A stretch of 64,000 bases of DNA from Blasia pusilla (lineage: Eukaryota > Marchantiophyta > Marchantiopsida > Blasiales), in assembly GCA_050084515.1 (NCBI GenBank), contig CM114273.1, positions 9,920,001 to 9,984,000 of the forward strand, in the 5' to 3' direction. This document shows, piece after piece, positions 9,758 to 22,861 of this stretch. The number at the start of each line of letters is the position of its first letter. The stretch's first letter is position 1. The position numbers and the translations under genes are program-made. The notes under the pieces are model-generated. The model had not been told where the DNA came from. It did not search any database and was given only the letters and a program-made list of their open reading frames with translations.

Positions 9758-10820
9758 TGTTGCGGAAGCGTGTGTTCAATAGAGACACGCTCTTATCACC
9801 GATCTGTACCCAAACCTACTCAAGTTAGTCTGGTTTGGATCAACCGTCCACCATCCTACCAAGTTCTCGACTCAGCACCTCATCAAGCTCAACCTTCCCT
9901 TATTCCTAGGTTCCCAACACAGGCAGGTCTTCCGAGACTTGGGACAAACTTTTTGGTTAGTCCAGGCACCTAAAACAAACATTTGTGTGCCTAGCGGTCC
10001 CAACTGTCCAATAGACCTCGCACGAGCTCCCAACCAAAACCCAACAATATGAGTCATGGGTTGGAATCCAATAGGGGCCTTTGAAATCCACTCTATTGGA
10101 CTTGGTTTGGGTTTCAAATCCCAACGCCAAAACTCTTGATCCATTATGTGCCCTTGAGTCGCCCCGCAGCGCCCAAAGTGGGGTTCGAGTCCCAAGCATC
10201 CTTGGAGACCTTCTCCCTTACTAGTACTTTTGGGGATCTCCTCCCTCCCCCTACCTTTGGGGAAGAGGCATCCGGGCCCCTCTTTTGGCCCTCAACCTAA
10301 CTCCCCATACATTTGTTTTCAGAATATAACTCAGCCTCTTCTTGAGAATTTTCCAAGATGTTTGGTGCATTGGAACCAACTCTGCATAAGCTTTATGACT
10401 TTACTTTATTTGTCCCAGACGTATCTCAAGGCAAAGAGTTATGGTTGAAAATACAGTCAAAAACCCCAAACACTAGCCACGTCCCAAGTCTGGTATTCAT
10501 CCCTTGGCCACGTCTCATCCGAGACTTGACTCTTCTCAAGTCTGGGTTTGCGTTTGGTTCCAATTTCCTAGTTGCGACCATAAACGCATGAAACACTCAA
10601 AACGCTAGCCTCACTCGCCTCTCCCACTTGTGTTTCCTACCTTGTCTCTTCTTGAGACTTCTCCACAGCGCAAACCATCCTAGCGTGAGCCCGCTAGAGT
10701 CCGAATGTTCCGCTTGGCACTCGTTTGGTTATGAGAGTCATGACACTCACCCCTCTTTAGAGGTTGATGCCCTCATCAACTCAAACCTTCTAATATCAAG
10801 TCTTTTGGGAGCCCCAATGA
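9758..10820 (-). mobile_element. Gypsy-A LTR with a little internal sequence, inserted in gypsy-B1
   Basis: Positions 9758-10745 are homologous, in reverse orientation, to the LTR at 57842-58806. They begin TGTTGCGG and end ATGACA. The next ~75 bp match the gypsy-A internal end, including the reverse complement of the polypurine tract (CACCCCTCTTT). It interrupts gypsy-B1 gag, so gypsy-A was active after this gypsy-B copy inserted. Confidence 0.75.
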
Positions 10821-12591
10821 GATGGTAGAGTTATCCGTGGAGGAGGTAGAGGTCCGCCACTTAGAAGCCTCGAGGGAGACGTCAGGCATGAGGTTGGGAT
10901 GGTTGCTCAGATACAATAGTTGCAACAACAGATTGTCGCTATGGCATTGAGGTTACCCAATGCCAGATCAATGGCATCGACGTCTTATTGGAGCAGCCAG
11001 AGACATGGAGGATCCTAGTTGGATGTGCGCGATTGCATAGATGGAGGTAGCCGTTGTTGTTACATATGGAGCAGCCATAGAGTTGGATCCGCAGAGAGGG
11101 TAAGCTAGGAAATAGACCAGGCTTCCTTAGTCTTTTACTTTTTCCAAGGCGATAAAGACCCCATCGACAGGTCCTGATTAGAGCTCTCGGAGGGTTGATG
11201 TTAACTAGAAGAAAATAGCGGTTTTTATTATGGGTGTTCAAGCACAGAGGGCGATGGGAGAAGCAAGTGCGACAACTCATATTGCAGATGCTTAAGTGGA
11301 GCGCGTGTTGAGTATGTTGTTGGGGGTTGCCATTGCTATGTACCACGCCCCATTACTCTCTGCCTTGGATGTTACGACCTTGGGAGGTACGCCCGCCGAG
11401 GTTTTCCGGCTGGCCGCTACGCTATGTGAGCGTGGAGTTGGTATGGTGTCGTGTTGCTGGATAACTGGGGAGAGGTGTTCTAGTTGGTGAGTCTAGGAGG
11501 CAGATTTTTGAGTCCGCAGTACATCTTGTTAGATTCGAGAGTGCAACCCGTGATGTTGGGGAAAGCGGCAGTCACAGGTTGGGCCTGACGAGGGCCGATG
11601 TGGAGCGCTGCCCATTCAAGATACAAACATCCCTTGGTAGAGCAAGTAGGACGTAGTTTATCACCAGGCATGAGGTCGTGGTGAGGATTCCCTACAGATG
11701 AGTCCATGGTGCGAGCCAAGGCGATAATGACTGATGTCGAGTCCTATGACGTCTTGGTTGGATGAGCAGTATTAGACCTGATGGGGTTTTCCTTGGATTA
11801 CTAGGAGGAGTCAGTGTCCTAAAGACCAGGTCGGGAGCCAAGTGATGAGCAACCTAGTTCATTACGAGTTCGATTCACGGATGAAGCGATCGAGCGCCGA
11901 CCAGGAGAGATGGCGACATTAACAATGTTTAGCAGTACCATCACTTGGCCTAGTGATTTGATTGAGGGGCATGTCCATGCAAAGGACACATGTGCGCTTG
12001 ACACTTCTAGGGAGAGGAGTATTATGGTAGCCGCATCATTCCGTGGAGGAGAGGTGTCGCTGTGGGGATCGAGTTAGGAGCTAATGAGCATGTGCAGATG
12101 GCATGGAGGGAGATATTTGCACTCGAGTGTGACCGGTCATAGCAAGCCGAGGTAGTTGCGAGTGCTATGATGACAGCCTTGGACACCACACTGATTGTGT
12201 GGTGCATCCCACAAGAGGGTATTCGGGAGTTGGATCTGTTTGGAGGGATCATCTCTTTGAGCAACGTCGTTTGAGATTGCGACATGTCATAGCTGTTGCG
12301 TTGGTGAGCCCCATGCCTACTAAGACGGTTGAGGCAGTGGCTAGGGGCAAGATCTGAGGAGATCGACACACTAAGGGTGATCGGGAGAGACACCTTTGGA
12401 CTTCTTAAGATGCTTTGCAAGTACATCGAGAGATGATAGCCACAATATCGAGCGTGGTTTCGAATACTGCACATGAAGGAGATGAGAGTTTGTAGTTGGC
12501 TGTAGGGGAGCAGTTGAGTCATGTTGTTCGAGATGGGGTTGCACAATAGCAACTACCGATACCCACGCCTTAGAGTCCTACAGTAGTCACG

Positions 12592-13205
12592 ATGGAGACT
12601 TCGGAGGTGGATATAGGCCCTAAATTGACAGGAGGAGAGCGGCGCCGAATATATCAGTTCCTGAGGAGTTTTAAGAGTTGTTTTGCATTTAGCATGGAGG
12701 ATTTGGGTACGCTGATGGGTCCAGGGATCCGCATTGAGTTGTCTAGCGACACGCCGATCTTCCTAAGACCTTACAGGTTTAGTGATATGGAGAGGGCTCT
12801 AATTCAGAGTAGGAGCCAGGACTTGGTTGGAGCAGGACTAGTAGAGATGTCACATGGAGAGTATGCATCTGCCACAGTCATGCTCGCCAAGAAGGATGTG
12901 CATGATAACTGGACGGATAGGCGGATGTGTGGAGATTACCGATCTATCAAACAACAGACGAAGTCCTGTAGGTATACCATGCCCACCCCTGAGGAGATCT
13001 TTGATGTTATTAGACATGTAAAGATCTTTAGTTCATTAGATCTTCGAGCCGAATACCATCAACTACCTATCAAATAAGAGGACAGGCAAAAGACAACATT
13101 CTAGGGCATCGATTCTTACAGGAAAGATTGCTTGTACCAACGACGATTCTTACCATTTGGGTTAAAGAATGCTCCGACTGAGTTTCAAGGGATCAACATG
13201 AGGGC
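12592..13205 (+). pseudogene. Gypsy-B1 reverse transcriptase, N-terminal part
   Basis: A 161-codon open stretch holds the first half of a Ty3/gypsy reverse transcriptase. It has the pre-RT segment SCFAFSMEDLG, VEMSHGEYASATVMLAKKD, the RRMCGDYR block, MPTPEEIFD, and SSLDLRAEYHQLPI (usually S-x-L-D-L-R-S-G-Y-H-Q-L). A stop follows at 13075-13077. The frame then continues brokenly through a PFGLKNAP-like segment before homology ends. The catalytic Y/FxDD box is absent, so no enzyme could be made. Confidence 0.8.
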
Positions 13206-14100
13206 AAGTTTGGTTAAAAATTGAAAATTATAGAGAAATTATATGAAGTTATGCTTGCTAATTTTTTATCTAGATATCTTTTTGGAAAACATCCTCTTTC
13301 CATGATGGACCATGATATGGATCACATTGTGTGGTATAATAAGAGTATATGGATCACATTTAAGAGTATATGGATCACATTGTGTGGTATAATAATATCT
13401 ATTTGTATGACACTTGTAAATAACCCAACCCAACCCAAGATTTGGTTTGACATTAGGAATGAGACCAAGAAAGTCACGGCATGTGAGTGAATTTTTGATG
13501 TTATATTGCATTTAGTATTTTTTGGGGAGTGTGTGGACACTGTGATTGAACCTGATATCTCGCTCAATGTATATCGATGATGACATGTAAATTTTATAAA
13601 GATACTTATGCCCACAACAAAGAAAGTCTAATGTCATTAATATCATTACAAATAGAGATGTCATCTGTATTTCTATGTAGTTTCACTTGGAGGGCATATC
13701 TGTATTTCTATGCAGCTTCACATGGAGGGTCATTGGAGTTTCAAGTCCATTGAAAGAAGATCCTACAATACTACCAAAGGACAGTATAGGTGAGTAAGTT
13801 TAGACTTGGGGTATCCATAGTTGTATCCAACCCTATGCCCAAAAGACTAAACTATGCATTTTCTGACTTCATGAGCCATTTTCTTGATTTGCTGTAATAC
13901 GAACACATCAGAAGGACCAGCAGAAGCAAGAGCTTTAGATATAGCTTTGGAACCCATCATTTCTTGAGACCAAGTATGTACTTAATACGTTGCACCACAT
14001 TGTCAAGATGAGAGACACAAGCTACATTAATTCTCCAGGCCACAAAATGAGCCCTAACATTTCCTCACATCCCTCCTTAACTCCAAGACTTAGATGGTGA
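13206..14100. other. Spacer between gypsy-B1 and host gene 1
   Basis: A/T-rich sequence without a convincing gene. At 13313-13400 the string AGTATATGGATCACA recurs in tandem with GTGTGGTATAATAA, a short direct-repeat cluster. The right part, just before 14101, is the probable 3' untranslated region of the minus-strand gene. Confidence 0.5.
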
Positions 14101-17100
14101 TTAACTCTTGATGGCACCAACTTCCTTTAGCCATGCAGAGTGTAGAGGAGCTGGATCACTGTGGCCCTTTGCAATAGAATGCTGGGATATGTTGTAGAAC
14201 CATCCATTTCTCCATTCAAACTGCAGCATCACGTCAAATATTTAGTGGGCAGAAAGGGGCTGCCTGACAGCTTCTCACAAAGAGCAGTCAATTTAATATC
14301 AGATTTTACACACACTTCCTATCTCTCAATTAAAATCCCTGTAGAGACCTGGTTTCAGAATACTCTCATTTTTTCACTCCCGGACCTTCTTTTTCTTCCT
14401 TTACTCCAGATGCAAATATGGGAGGTGCAAAACTCAGGGTCCTTCCTATCAATTCGATCACTGGGTCTAAAATCTCCTCTGCGTATCACATACACTAGCC
14501 TCTCGATGGATGCACCAAGAAGTTATTGTAATAACCTATCTCTTCAAAGTGTCCCGCTACAGGGAGAGGAACAGATACCTTTGCATGGATGCTGTCGATT
14601 TCCAGAGACTGAAGGCCCAATTCAGGCAGGTCTGACCCCTATCATAAGAGGGTGAGCTCAATGGCTCTTGGATAGAGTGTAAGGTTGTGCAAAAATGCAT
14701 AAGACACAGGTACCTTATGATGAGTGAACCTTCACTAAGCATCATAGAACTATCACGAACTTTTGAAAATTCAGGACTACGGAGAGTGTAGGGTTCACTC
14801 TTGCTACTGCATCATGGAACACGTGGAAAGCTACCAACACTAAGCGGCTATACAAACTCTTTGAGACAGGGAATATTAAACGGATAAGTTTCCGAGAACT
14901 TCCAGGATATTGAATTCCCAGTAGAGAAAATAAATTCTTGAAAGAGAAGGCTATGGTAGGCAATCTTCCCAAGCATTCTGGTAAACTGGCTTGCAATTTG
15001 CTTCACATGGTTCAAGAGTAGAAATTGCACTTAAGGCTCATACCTTTTTGCATGCTTCAATTTACTCTCTGCAATCATATGCCTCAAGTTGACACTTTCT
15101 CACCTCATCAACCATATAGTGGTCAATAATATTTTCACCTATAATTAGCTTTCTCATGAGACTTCATTTTCTACTCTTTAAATTCCAAAAATGTGTACCA
15201 ACGTTGGTGAACTGAAAAAATGAAGGTGGGGAAAACAGCCAGCATCTTATTGACACATGCACTGTGAAAATAAAGCTTCCATTTCCCAGGTGGCAAGGGT
15301 TACTACACAACTAGGATGTACCGTGCAAATTTTGTGAGACTGATAAAGGAGAGTGATCACAGAAGCAATGAGATCTTCAAACCTCTTTGACTGCCGTGGG
15401 AAAGTGTGCCACAGAGCGTGCATAAGAACACAACCGCTCCTCTATTCCAATGTCAAACTTGAAGTGTTTTTCAGCTTCAGCTACAGCCGCAAGCTCCCTG
15501 ATCAGACTGACAACCTGCTTGTAGAATACCCACGACATGAAACTTAAAGCCCACACAACGCCCTGAGGATGTACCAAGTCGGGAAAGCATATGCTGATTG
15601 CTGTAGGTGCTACCGCCAAACTTGCAGACTTCCAAAACACTTACTCACTTCCAGACCCGAGCCAGCCACAGCACTTTAAAACAGGGTCAATCATGGGAGA
15701 CTAAAAAAAAAGGATTTTTCAAGTTTTATCACTTGTCAAAATTCTCCAGTTAAGTGATCAATATAGATTGAATCAAGAACTAATGTGGATAGCTGTTCTT
15801 CTAAACCTGGTGGAGAAAGAAAGAATGCCGTGCCCACACTTGATGGCATCCTTGATCATGGACTGCATACGGCACTGCCATGAACGCTTTCTATCTAATA
15901 CATAACTAATCATCCCTGCAAGGAAAAAAGCAGCCACACACCTCATCACGATACTCCTTCTCAACTATACCACAAGTGGCACCTGGATGACGAGCTCCAA
16001 CCAGCATAAATGCACAAATCCAAATAAGTTTCTCCAATTGTGGTTTCTTGAACTCTTGGGTGTCCAATACCTACACCATCCAGGTTCTCCCAAATCAATC
16101 GCACACTTTTGCTGTTGAAAAGTTGCACCCCAGATTAATTAGCATAATCCTCTGAACGCTTCTTATTGGAGAGGCTAGACACTTCAAATGTGTGCATCGG
16201 TAGGACTGGACATACCTGACGACATTCAGATAATAGTCTCACCTTACAAGAAAGTCCAGCAGACTGAAAGCGGGCAGCAACTGCAGCAGCCCATTTGCCC
16301 GAAGCAGCAGTAAGGCCCTCTGGATTGAGATCCGTCTTGCCATCAATTGGAGGATCACCTGCCTTGGCTACAGCAAAGTAGACGAGGACATTCGTTGCAT
16401 CTTCCAGTCCTTTGCTCTCCAGAAAGGGCTCCAACATTCCGTTCTGTATAAATACCAAATCTGTTGCAGCCTTCAGTCCCTTCACGAATAAGGTAGCTGA
16501 TGGAGCTATTTTCTTTTCTTTTGGTCCCCACATTTATAGAGAGGGTGCCGGTGGTCGTTTACACATTATTTTCGAGTAACAGTCACGTGGGCATCACCAA
16601 ATTTCTCCACTTATGTGCACGCTGGACAGTGGAGTACATATACTGAACCGAAACTCAATTTTTCAACAGTATATCTTCAGGTGTGATACGAATTCTGCTT
16701 CTGACCATTTCCAGGACATTACTAAAAGCGCGTGACTTTCAAGTCCACTATAAACTCTGACATTTGAACTTATCGCGGATATCGCCCTTCGTCCTACTTC
16801 ATAGCTAGGCTCAGAAGTTCAGGCATTGGAGTACGTATCCTGAAGGCTATGCTCTTAAGGAAGGACAAACGGCCAATCCCACACCTTCGACCCCTCCATG
16901 TACATCCCAGCGCGCTTTCCTTACGTCATTTCCACAGCGAACTTGAAAGTGCAGAGATTACGACATCCTTTCATCCACGGCAACCGAACACCTCGAAGCA
17001 CAAGACATGACGACCAGGACTTGCACTTCTTCTTCCTTTTGGTTCGTAGAAAACAGAAGAGCAGAAATTCGTATCTTTTCTTCGAAGTTACTGATTTGTC

Positions 17101-17659
17101 TTGAAGCACAGCAGCTCTCTAGCGAATATTTCCCACACAACATGCGTTGGAGATTAAATCATCCCGCTCGGGAGAAGTTGGTGCGAGGGTTTTTACCTTC
17201 TCGACGAGTCGTAGGTGTAGCGTCCACAATTGCAGAGAGAGCGTCATTGCGAGTGCAGATAATGATCGGGCCTTCACTCTCTGCGGGAATGGGCTCCCCT
17301 CTCCTGACGACAATGTCTCGACCTCCACCCATCTTCTCCAAAGCTTGGCCAACTCTTCCGAACCCCACAATAACGGCAGGGACGATGGCCTCCATCTCTG
17401 CACCTCTTGCGTCCGCTAGCGAAATACTCACATCAGCTGAAGCTCGTGGGATTGATCTCCAGTAGAATCTCAACCTCTGCTGCTGCAGTAGAATCTTACC
17501 AGCTCTTGCTGCTTCAGTTTTCAGTGTTCCATTGCTCTTTCCCCTAACCACAACTTTGACGAGTGCACCTGGTAACGGTGGCAGATAAGTCCTTCGAAGT
17601 GATGAACGCACAATTCGGTTAGCGGAAGAGGAAGCGAGAGCTTGAGACGCCATAGCCAA
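14101..17659 (-). CDS. Plastid-targeted conserved plant protein with Rossmann-like GxGxxG motif (5 exons)
   Basis: Exons are 17197-17659, 16243-16460, 15942-16070, 15383-15514 and 14101-14220. The joined frame is open for 353 residues and all introns are GT-AG (736, 172, 427 and 1162 bp). Residues 1-45 are rich in Ser, Ala and Arg without acidic residues, a chloroplast transit peptide. VIVGFGRVGQAL at 96-107 is a dinucleotide-binding-type motif. Then come DLVFIQNGMLEPFLESKGL, EKLIWICAFMLVGARHP, EERLCSYARS and the last-exon FEWRNGWFY. This order is that of a conserved single-domain plastid stromal protein of land plants (I believe the Arabidopsis relative is At1g16080, from memory and unverified). 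Its reaction is not established as far as I know. It may be a ketopantoate-reductase-like dehydrogenase or a non-enzymatic relative. The start at 17659 gives MAMASQ, and a second ATG at 17653 is equally possible. Confidence 0.85.
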
Positions 17660-19103
17660 TGGTTTCTGAGTAGTTGCACTTCTCTCGTTTGCAATGCTTT
17701 ATGATGGGTTGTTTCAGACTAGCTCCACATTCGTACGGTTGATTTGGGGCCTACCACTTTATCCACTAGGCCTTCATAGCACTCCCCCATAATTTCAAAT
17801 TTGGAAGGATTTTCGTTCCAAATCGTAGATTTAATGGCCCGTGGTTGATTCCAGGGTTTGTGCCACTGTACACTTCCGAGACTCGGCCACAATGTCCTCG
17901 TGCGGACTCCTAGAGTTAAGCTTGGCGAGGAGTATTTGATGACATTTAGGCCGCTTGTACTTTCCAGAAGCAATCCACACAATTAATTAGTCTGGAACAG
18001 CACTGAGAATAGCTATTCGACATTTGCCGAAAGCTTGACATAATGAACAGTTCGTTTCCAACTTCCTACGTACAATCTCTGCGCTGATTTTCACAGCCTC
18101 AGTCTCCTTTAGAACATGGAAAGGAACAGAAGAATTTGTCATTTTGAGTAGAAAAGTGGAACCTCATACTCGACTTGATTGCCACTCCAGCCCATCTCTT
18201 TAGTGGCAAAATCAAGCGTAGGATAATCTGGTGGAAAGTTTTTTGCAGTTGACGGAAAGCGCTATTCATGATCACAAAGACACGCTGGTCGGCAATGTCT
18301 GAACAGCCTTCATAAGTCGAAGGCTGAAACAGTATACTACTGCAGGATTCAAAATGGCTTGCGAGGATCCGGCAACATACATCGGTCGGTTGTGCACCTT
18401 GTACAAGAGGTAGACTGACCAAGGTAGCTTGCGACAGTGTTAAAACTTGGAAAATTCCACCTCAGTCGATTTAACACAACATGAGACAAGGCGTTTGAAC
18501 CTCAAATTACTTTTCACATAATAACAGAGCCAGATGGAAACTAGCCCATGTAGGGAATTTCGCAACAGAATTTTGAACAAAGGTAATCGCCTCTGAAAGA
18601 ACCCCATCAAACAGAGTTTTAAAGGTGTAAGTCTTTTGCGAAATTTTAAATTGAGGAAATACTTGTGACAATGAATTCAGGGAATAATTCTGAGAAGGGA
18701 GGTCCAATGAATTTGTATAGCCCGTGCTTTAACAGCTACAAATAAAACAAAACTCTGTTTTACTGTCATGGCCTCCCATCCTGCAAACTTTTTGTCATGA
18801 GATATTCTCCTTCTTGGATTTGGAAGTACATGCACCCTACTTCTGGGTCTTCAGTGTAGCTGTACTCTTCCCAGCATCCTGAGAAGATTTAATACAGACG
18901 TCCCAATCAGATCAATTGACAGAAACTGGCAGAAACAAAATGTTTATCACAGAAAAGAGTTCATCCCATGCTGCCCCTCAGTAAGGTCATCCTTGTTTCA
19001 AGGGGTATCATAGCGCCCCTGGAAAGGCAGGAAAGACTGAACTCAGAAGCACTTCAACAATAAGACAAGGTTGAATGAGCAACAAAAGCAAACCACCTCT
19101 CAA
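17660..19103. other. Region between the two host genes
   Basis: It holds the promoter and 5' leader of gene 1 next to 17660 and the 3' untranslated region of gene 2 near 19103. Open stretches at 17719-17982, 18099-18422 and 18507-18707 (minus) have no recognisable domains or matching splice structure. I see no palindrome copies and no mobile-element motifs. Confidence 0.4.
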
Positions 19104-22100
19104 CTACCTTGGTTGTAATCGTCTCTCATAAACTACATCCACAAAACCAAACTTCTGAATTTCCTTTACCTTTGAATAGGAAGCATAAGCACGTTGTCCT
19201 GCCATCTTCTCTCCATTCTTCACATACACCTGAAAACATGGAAATCATTACCTTGAAGCAAAACTAGTCATTTGGACATGCACACAACTCGATCAGTACC
19301 ACAAGGCTTTCCACGATTGAGGAGATCCATGTACCACTGTCACAAAAGTTTACTAGAAGGTCAACTGCATGTGTATATTCACACTTATGAACATGATGTA
19401 GAGTGAAGCGAACCTACACAAAAGCCTGAGCAAAATATCATTGGGTAGTTCACAGTTCTCAAGACAGGCCAAGATCCACAGATTGCAATTGAAGCAAGAA
19501 GTCAGTAAAAATGTGTAGCAACGTACTCTGACACCATTCTCGGTGATCCACTTAGACTTGCCACTCCTAGATGCCGTGGCTTTCCGTCCTTTGGAAAATA
19601 TCCGCTTCCATCCACTTGATTTACCTTTGCAGCTAGATGTACTTTTCTTGTATCTTCCAGTGGAAAATTTCATAGTCTGAGAAGAACTTCCTGAGGCCAT
19701 CATTCCAGAAATATCCCTAGACCTGGTATTGTTTGCTGCCAAACGACGCTTCTTACTTCGTGATTGAGGCTGGGTATAGATGAGCTCAGCAAGTGCACTG
19801 CTACCAAGGCTTTGAGTGTGTCCGAATTGCTTCCTGGAAGGCAAGTTGGAACATGGACAAGGACAATCTATTCAGCAGAAAAAACAGTAAATCTTTCAGA
19901 CAAGACATCATACACCAAAGGTACACCCCATTCTTATTATACAGACACCACATGTCAGGAGACAACTGTACCTGTAGTCTATATGAACCGGCTCTTGATC
20001 AAGACCACCATCCAACAAAAGAGCATCAACAGGTTTAAAATGTGGCAATCTTTCACGAAGAAATGCAGCCACTCTGCTGTCATCAGATTGGCACATTCTG
20101 TACACATCATTACTTGCATGGGCACTTTTGTACATGTCTGATGCCCATACAGTGTCTTCTTGATCAAAAGTCTGTTCATATGAGTTCCAGGCATTGCTCT
20201 GGTCACTACCCAGAGCCTTACCTTTCCTCATCCACTCAAGCTGGGAGGCTGTATTCATGTTCCTTCTGGATTCTCCTCTCACATAATTTGAAAAACGCTT
20301 CTGAGAGGTTGAACCAGCTTTGCTAACTTCTTTAAAGGCAAATTCAAAACCATTTGCGGACTGACGCATTTGAGACTGAACTTGAACTTCATCCTCATCA
20401 CTAAGGATGATTGCATCCAATCTTGGGAATATTTTCTTCTTTGCAACATTTGAAAGATTCGATTGTAGATCCAATCCTGGAATATGTAGAACAGGCTTCT
20501 TGAGAAGTTCATCACGGGGCATTGACAAACTGTATGGGAAATTGTGAGATCGTAATGATCGGTGATTTTCATGATTTCCCAACTCTGCAGACAACAGAGG
20601 GAACTGTGAGTCAAGTGCTGACAGATAAGGAAACAAAGCAAGAAAAATGGCTGAGGAGAGATTCTTCCTAGAGAAAATTAGAGAAAATTTAAGGATAACA
20701 CAATCCAGCTACCAACAAAGCAACTTGTTCAGGAGGCTTTATGCAAGGTGCTCCATACATCCAAAATATGCTATCAGCTGTTACAATTAAGTGACATACC
20801 AAAAGGCTCATCCTCCGAAGAAAACTCTTCAATATCATCATAGTCTGCCACATAGTCGTCCTTGACATGCTCATAAACTTCCTTCCTGCCATCATCAACA
20901 GAAGGAAGTACTTGCTTCCCCACCCTAAAAGAACCATGATTGTGCTCCACTTTCCAGCTCTCTTGGAAAACATCACAATTCAAGTTAATATCTCTATCTA
21001 AACGACCTTCACGGATATTGGTGCCAGGCTGAAGGTCAACATCACATTTGAAGGGCTCCTTGATAGCTGACAAAGATCCACACTTTGTTCGTGTAAGAAC
21101 TCCTGTTTGGAGAAGTGATGCACATTCCCTCTCACTTGCTACTATTCTACTGTCTTTCTGTAACACATTCAAATTAGTGTCTTCCAAATCGTCTTCCAAA
21201 GCGGAAGGATCTGGCTTCACAAATACTGGTCTTGAACCCAAAGAGTAGCATTTCAACCGTTTCAGCACTCCTCTGCCACAGACACTGCGTGATCTGACAT
21301 TCCTTCTACAATCTAACCCAACTCTATCTTTCCGAAAGGCATTTGCATTTAAGTCTTCAACATTATTTGCAAAGAATTTGGATCCTGACCCCTCCTGAGA
21401 ATCTGTTCCAGACACTAAACATCCACGCTCTGACTGCATGAGTCCTCTATTTTGATTTCTAGCTGGTGATCCATCTTTCCTTCTACCCACTGCCCTTAAG
21501 CTGACCGGCTGAGACCCATTCCCATTCAATCCTTCAAGACTGTCTTTGAAGACAGACTCTTGTTTCAACTGAGGAACTGCTTCAGACAGCACTGAGGCTA
21601 CTCGGGCACTATTTATCTGAGAATCACTTGGGTCAGAATCTTGCAGGTCATTTGAAAGGGTCAGATGTTGTGGTTGTACGTCAATTGAGATCTCACGCAT
21701 CAGCTGCTTCGGCTCCCTTCTGTGGTTCACACTGGGAGATACTCCTTTTCTTCCACTAGATGCCCTTCTGTTCTCTCGCTGGCACACCGTCGATTTCAGG
21801 TCTTCCAAATTGCCTGTAAACACAGGTTCCAGCTTCACCTGAGGAACTGCTTCAGACGCCAATGATTTCCTCTTCACTCGCTGCAGTTGATTTCTATCAC
21901 CCGTCGAATGAGATCCACCTTGCTTTCTATTAGCTACACCTTCGCTCTCTAGACGAACCGCATTCGGGTTGGAATCTTCTATATCGTTTGTGAAAACGTC
22001 ACACTCAGACGCTAGCTGGAAATCTGTTTCAGACAACAAATCTTCACACTCTACTTGGTCTACCTGCATCAGCTCTGCTATCTGATCAGGAACTGGTGAT

Positions 22101-22861
22101 CCAACCTTCCGTTCACCATCAGATCTTGTGGTGCCTGGAAGACATCTATTCAAGTTCACGACTTCCAGTTCGACGAAGGATATAGGTTCTGACTTCACCG
22201 CAAGTAATTCTTCACAATCAAGTGAAATTTTCTTCCGCCGCTTCAATACTTTCCCCTCATCGATAGTAAACAAGCCTGTTTTCGTGTCACTAAATACCCT
22301 TTTGCTCTCTGTCTTGGACTCAAACACGTTCGACTCTTCCACAACATCCGTGGAGATCAGAGTTAAGGGTTCCAACAGAGAAACTCTGCGATACACTGAC
22401 AATGCATCATCCTTCTTCCTGCCTTCTGACGGACGTATGTCTGAACATCTATCAAAGGATGGTGGAGATCGAATTTCCTCGAGATGAAATGCAGAGCACA
22501 GACCACCTTTCGATTCCTCCTGTCTCCTCAAGATCTGCCCTTCATCCCTCCCCTGTAATCTATCCACCTCGGGACTTCCATCAAAACTTGGTGGTGGTGG
22601 AATTTCGAAGCCGAGAGAGAAAGAAGGTGACTGCATGTCTCCAGCCACCCGTCTCCGCTTGAAATTTTGCCCATCGCTCCTCCCTGACAAATCCGCCCTA
22701 GAACACCTCTCAGATGTTGGTTGTTGTCCAAGCTTCTCTAAACCTAGAGAAAAGGAAGGCGACACGAAGTCCTGGAGAAGGGAGACAGAGAATCGTGCAG
22801 CTCGTGCACGGCGTATATCGCTAGCACATGAAGGCCCAGTGTAAGATGTTGATGCCATCAC
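19104..22861 (-). CDS. Large disordered nuclear-type protein with repeated acidic motifs and a short conserved C-terminal motif (4 exons)
   Basis: Exons are 20800-22861, 19972-20584, 19527-19833 and 19104-19229, joined in frame by GT-AG introns for about 1,035 residues. I do not recognise the family. The N-terminus has repeated SPSFSLG(L/F)E and PPSFD blocks. Residues ~290-570 contain at least six variants of a short acidic motif (NDIEDSNPN, GNLEDLKS, NDLQDSDPS, DSLEGLNGN, NNVEDLNAN, DDLEDTNLN). Interspersed are AVKSEP, QVKLEP and QLKQES, which fit the SUMO-site pattern psi-K-x-E. Basic runs such as SKKRRL suggest nuclear entry. The end has WITENGVR in exon 3 joined to VYVKNGEKMAGQRAY in exon 4, the only segment that looks like a folded, conserved motif. 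Exon 4 could alternatively splice at 19170, but reading to the TAG at 19104 gives a clean end. Confidence 0.7.

Larger units (their letters stand above)
9466..13205 (+). mobile_element. Gypsy-B1: decayed Ty3/gypsy copy with its methyltransferase deleted
   Basis: The segments line up with gypsy-B2: a gag zinc-knuckle region (9466-9757), the gag end (from ~10823), a protease region near 11510-11660 (LLDSR where LDSG is expected), and reverse transcriptase (12592-13205). At 12213-12250 it retains the beginning of the C5-methyltransferase (LDLFGGI) and then jumps to sequence that lies at ~31770 in gypsy-B2, a loss of about 0.9 kb. A gypsy-A 3' end is inserted at 9758. The copy ends near 13205, beyond which the sequence is unrelated and A/T-rich. 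Confidence 0.75.

Noticed and set aside
13206-14100. Additional coding exons from short open frames at 13221-13490
   Set aside because: Low-complexity repeated ATATGGATCACA sequence with no domain or splice continuity.
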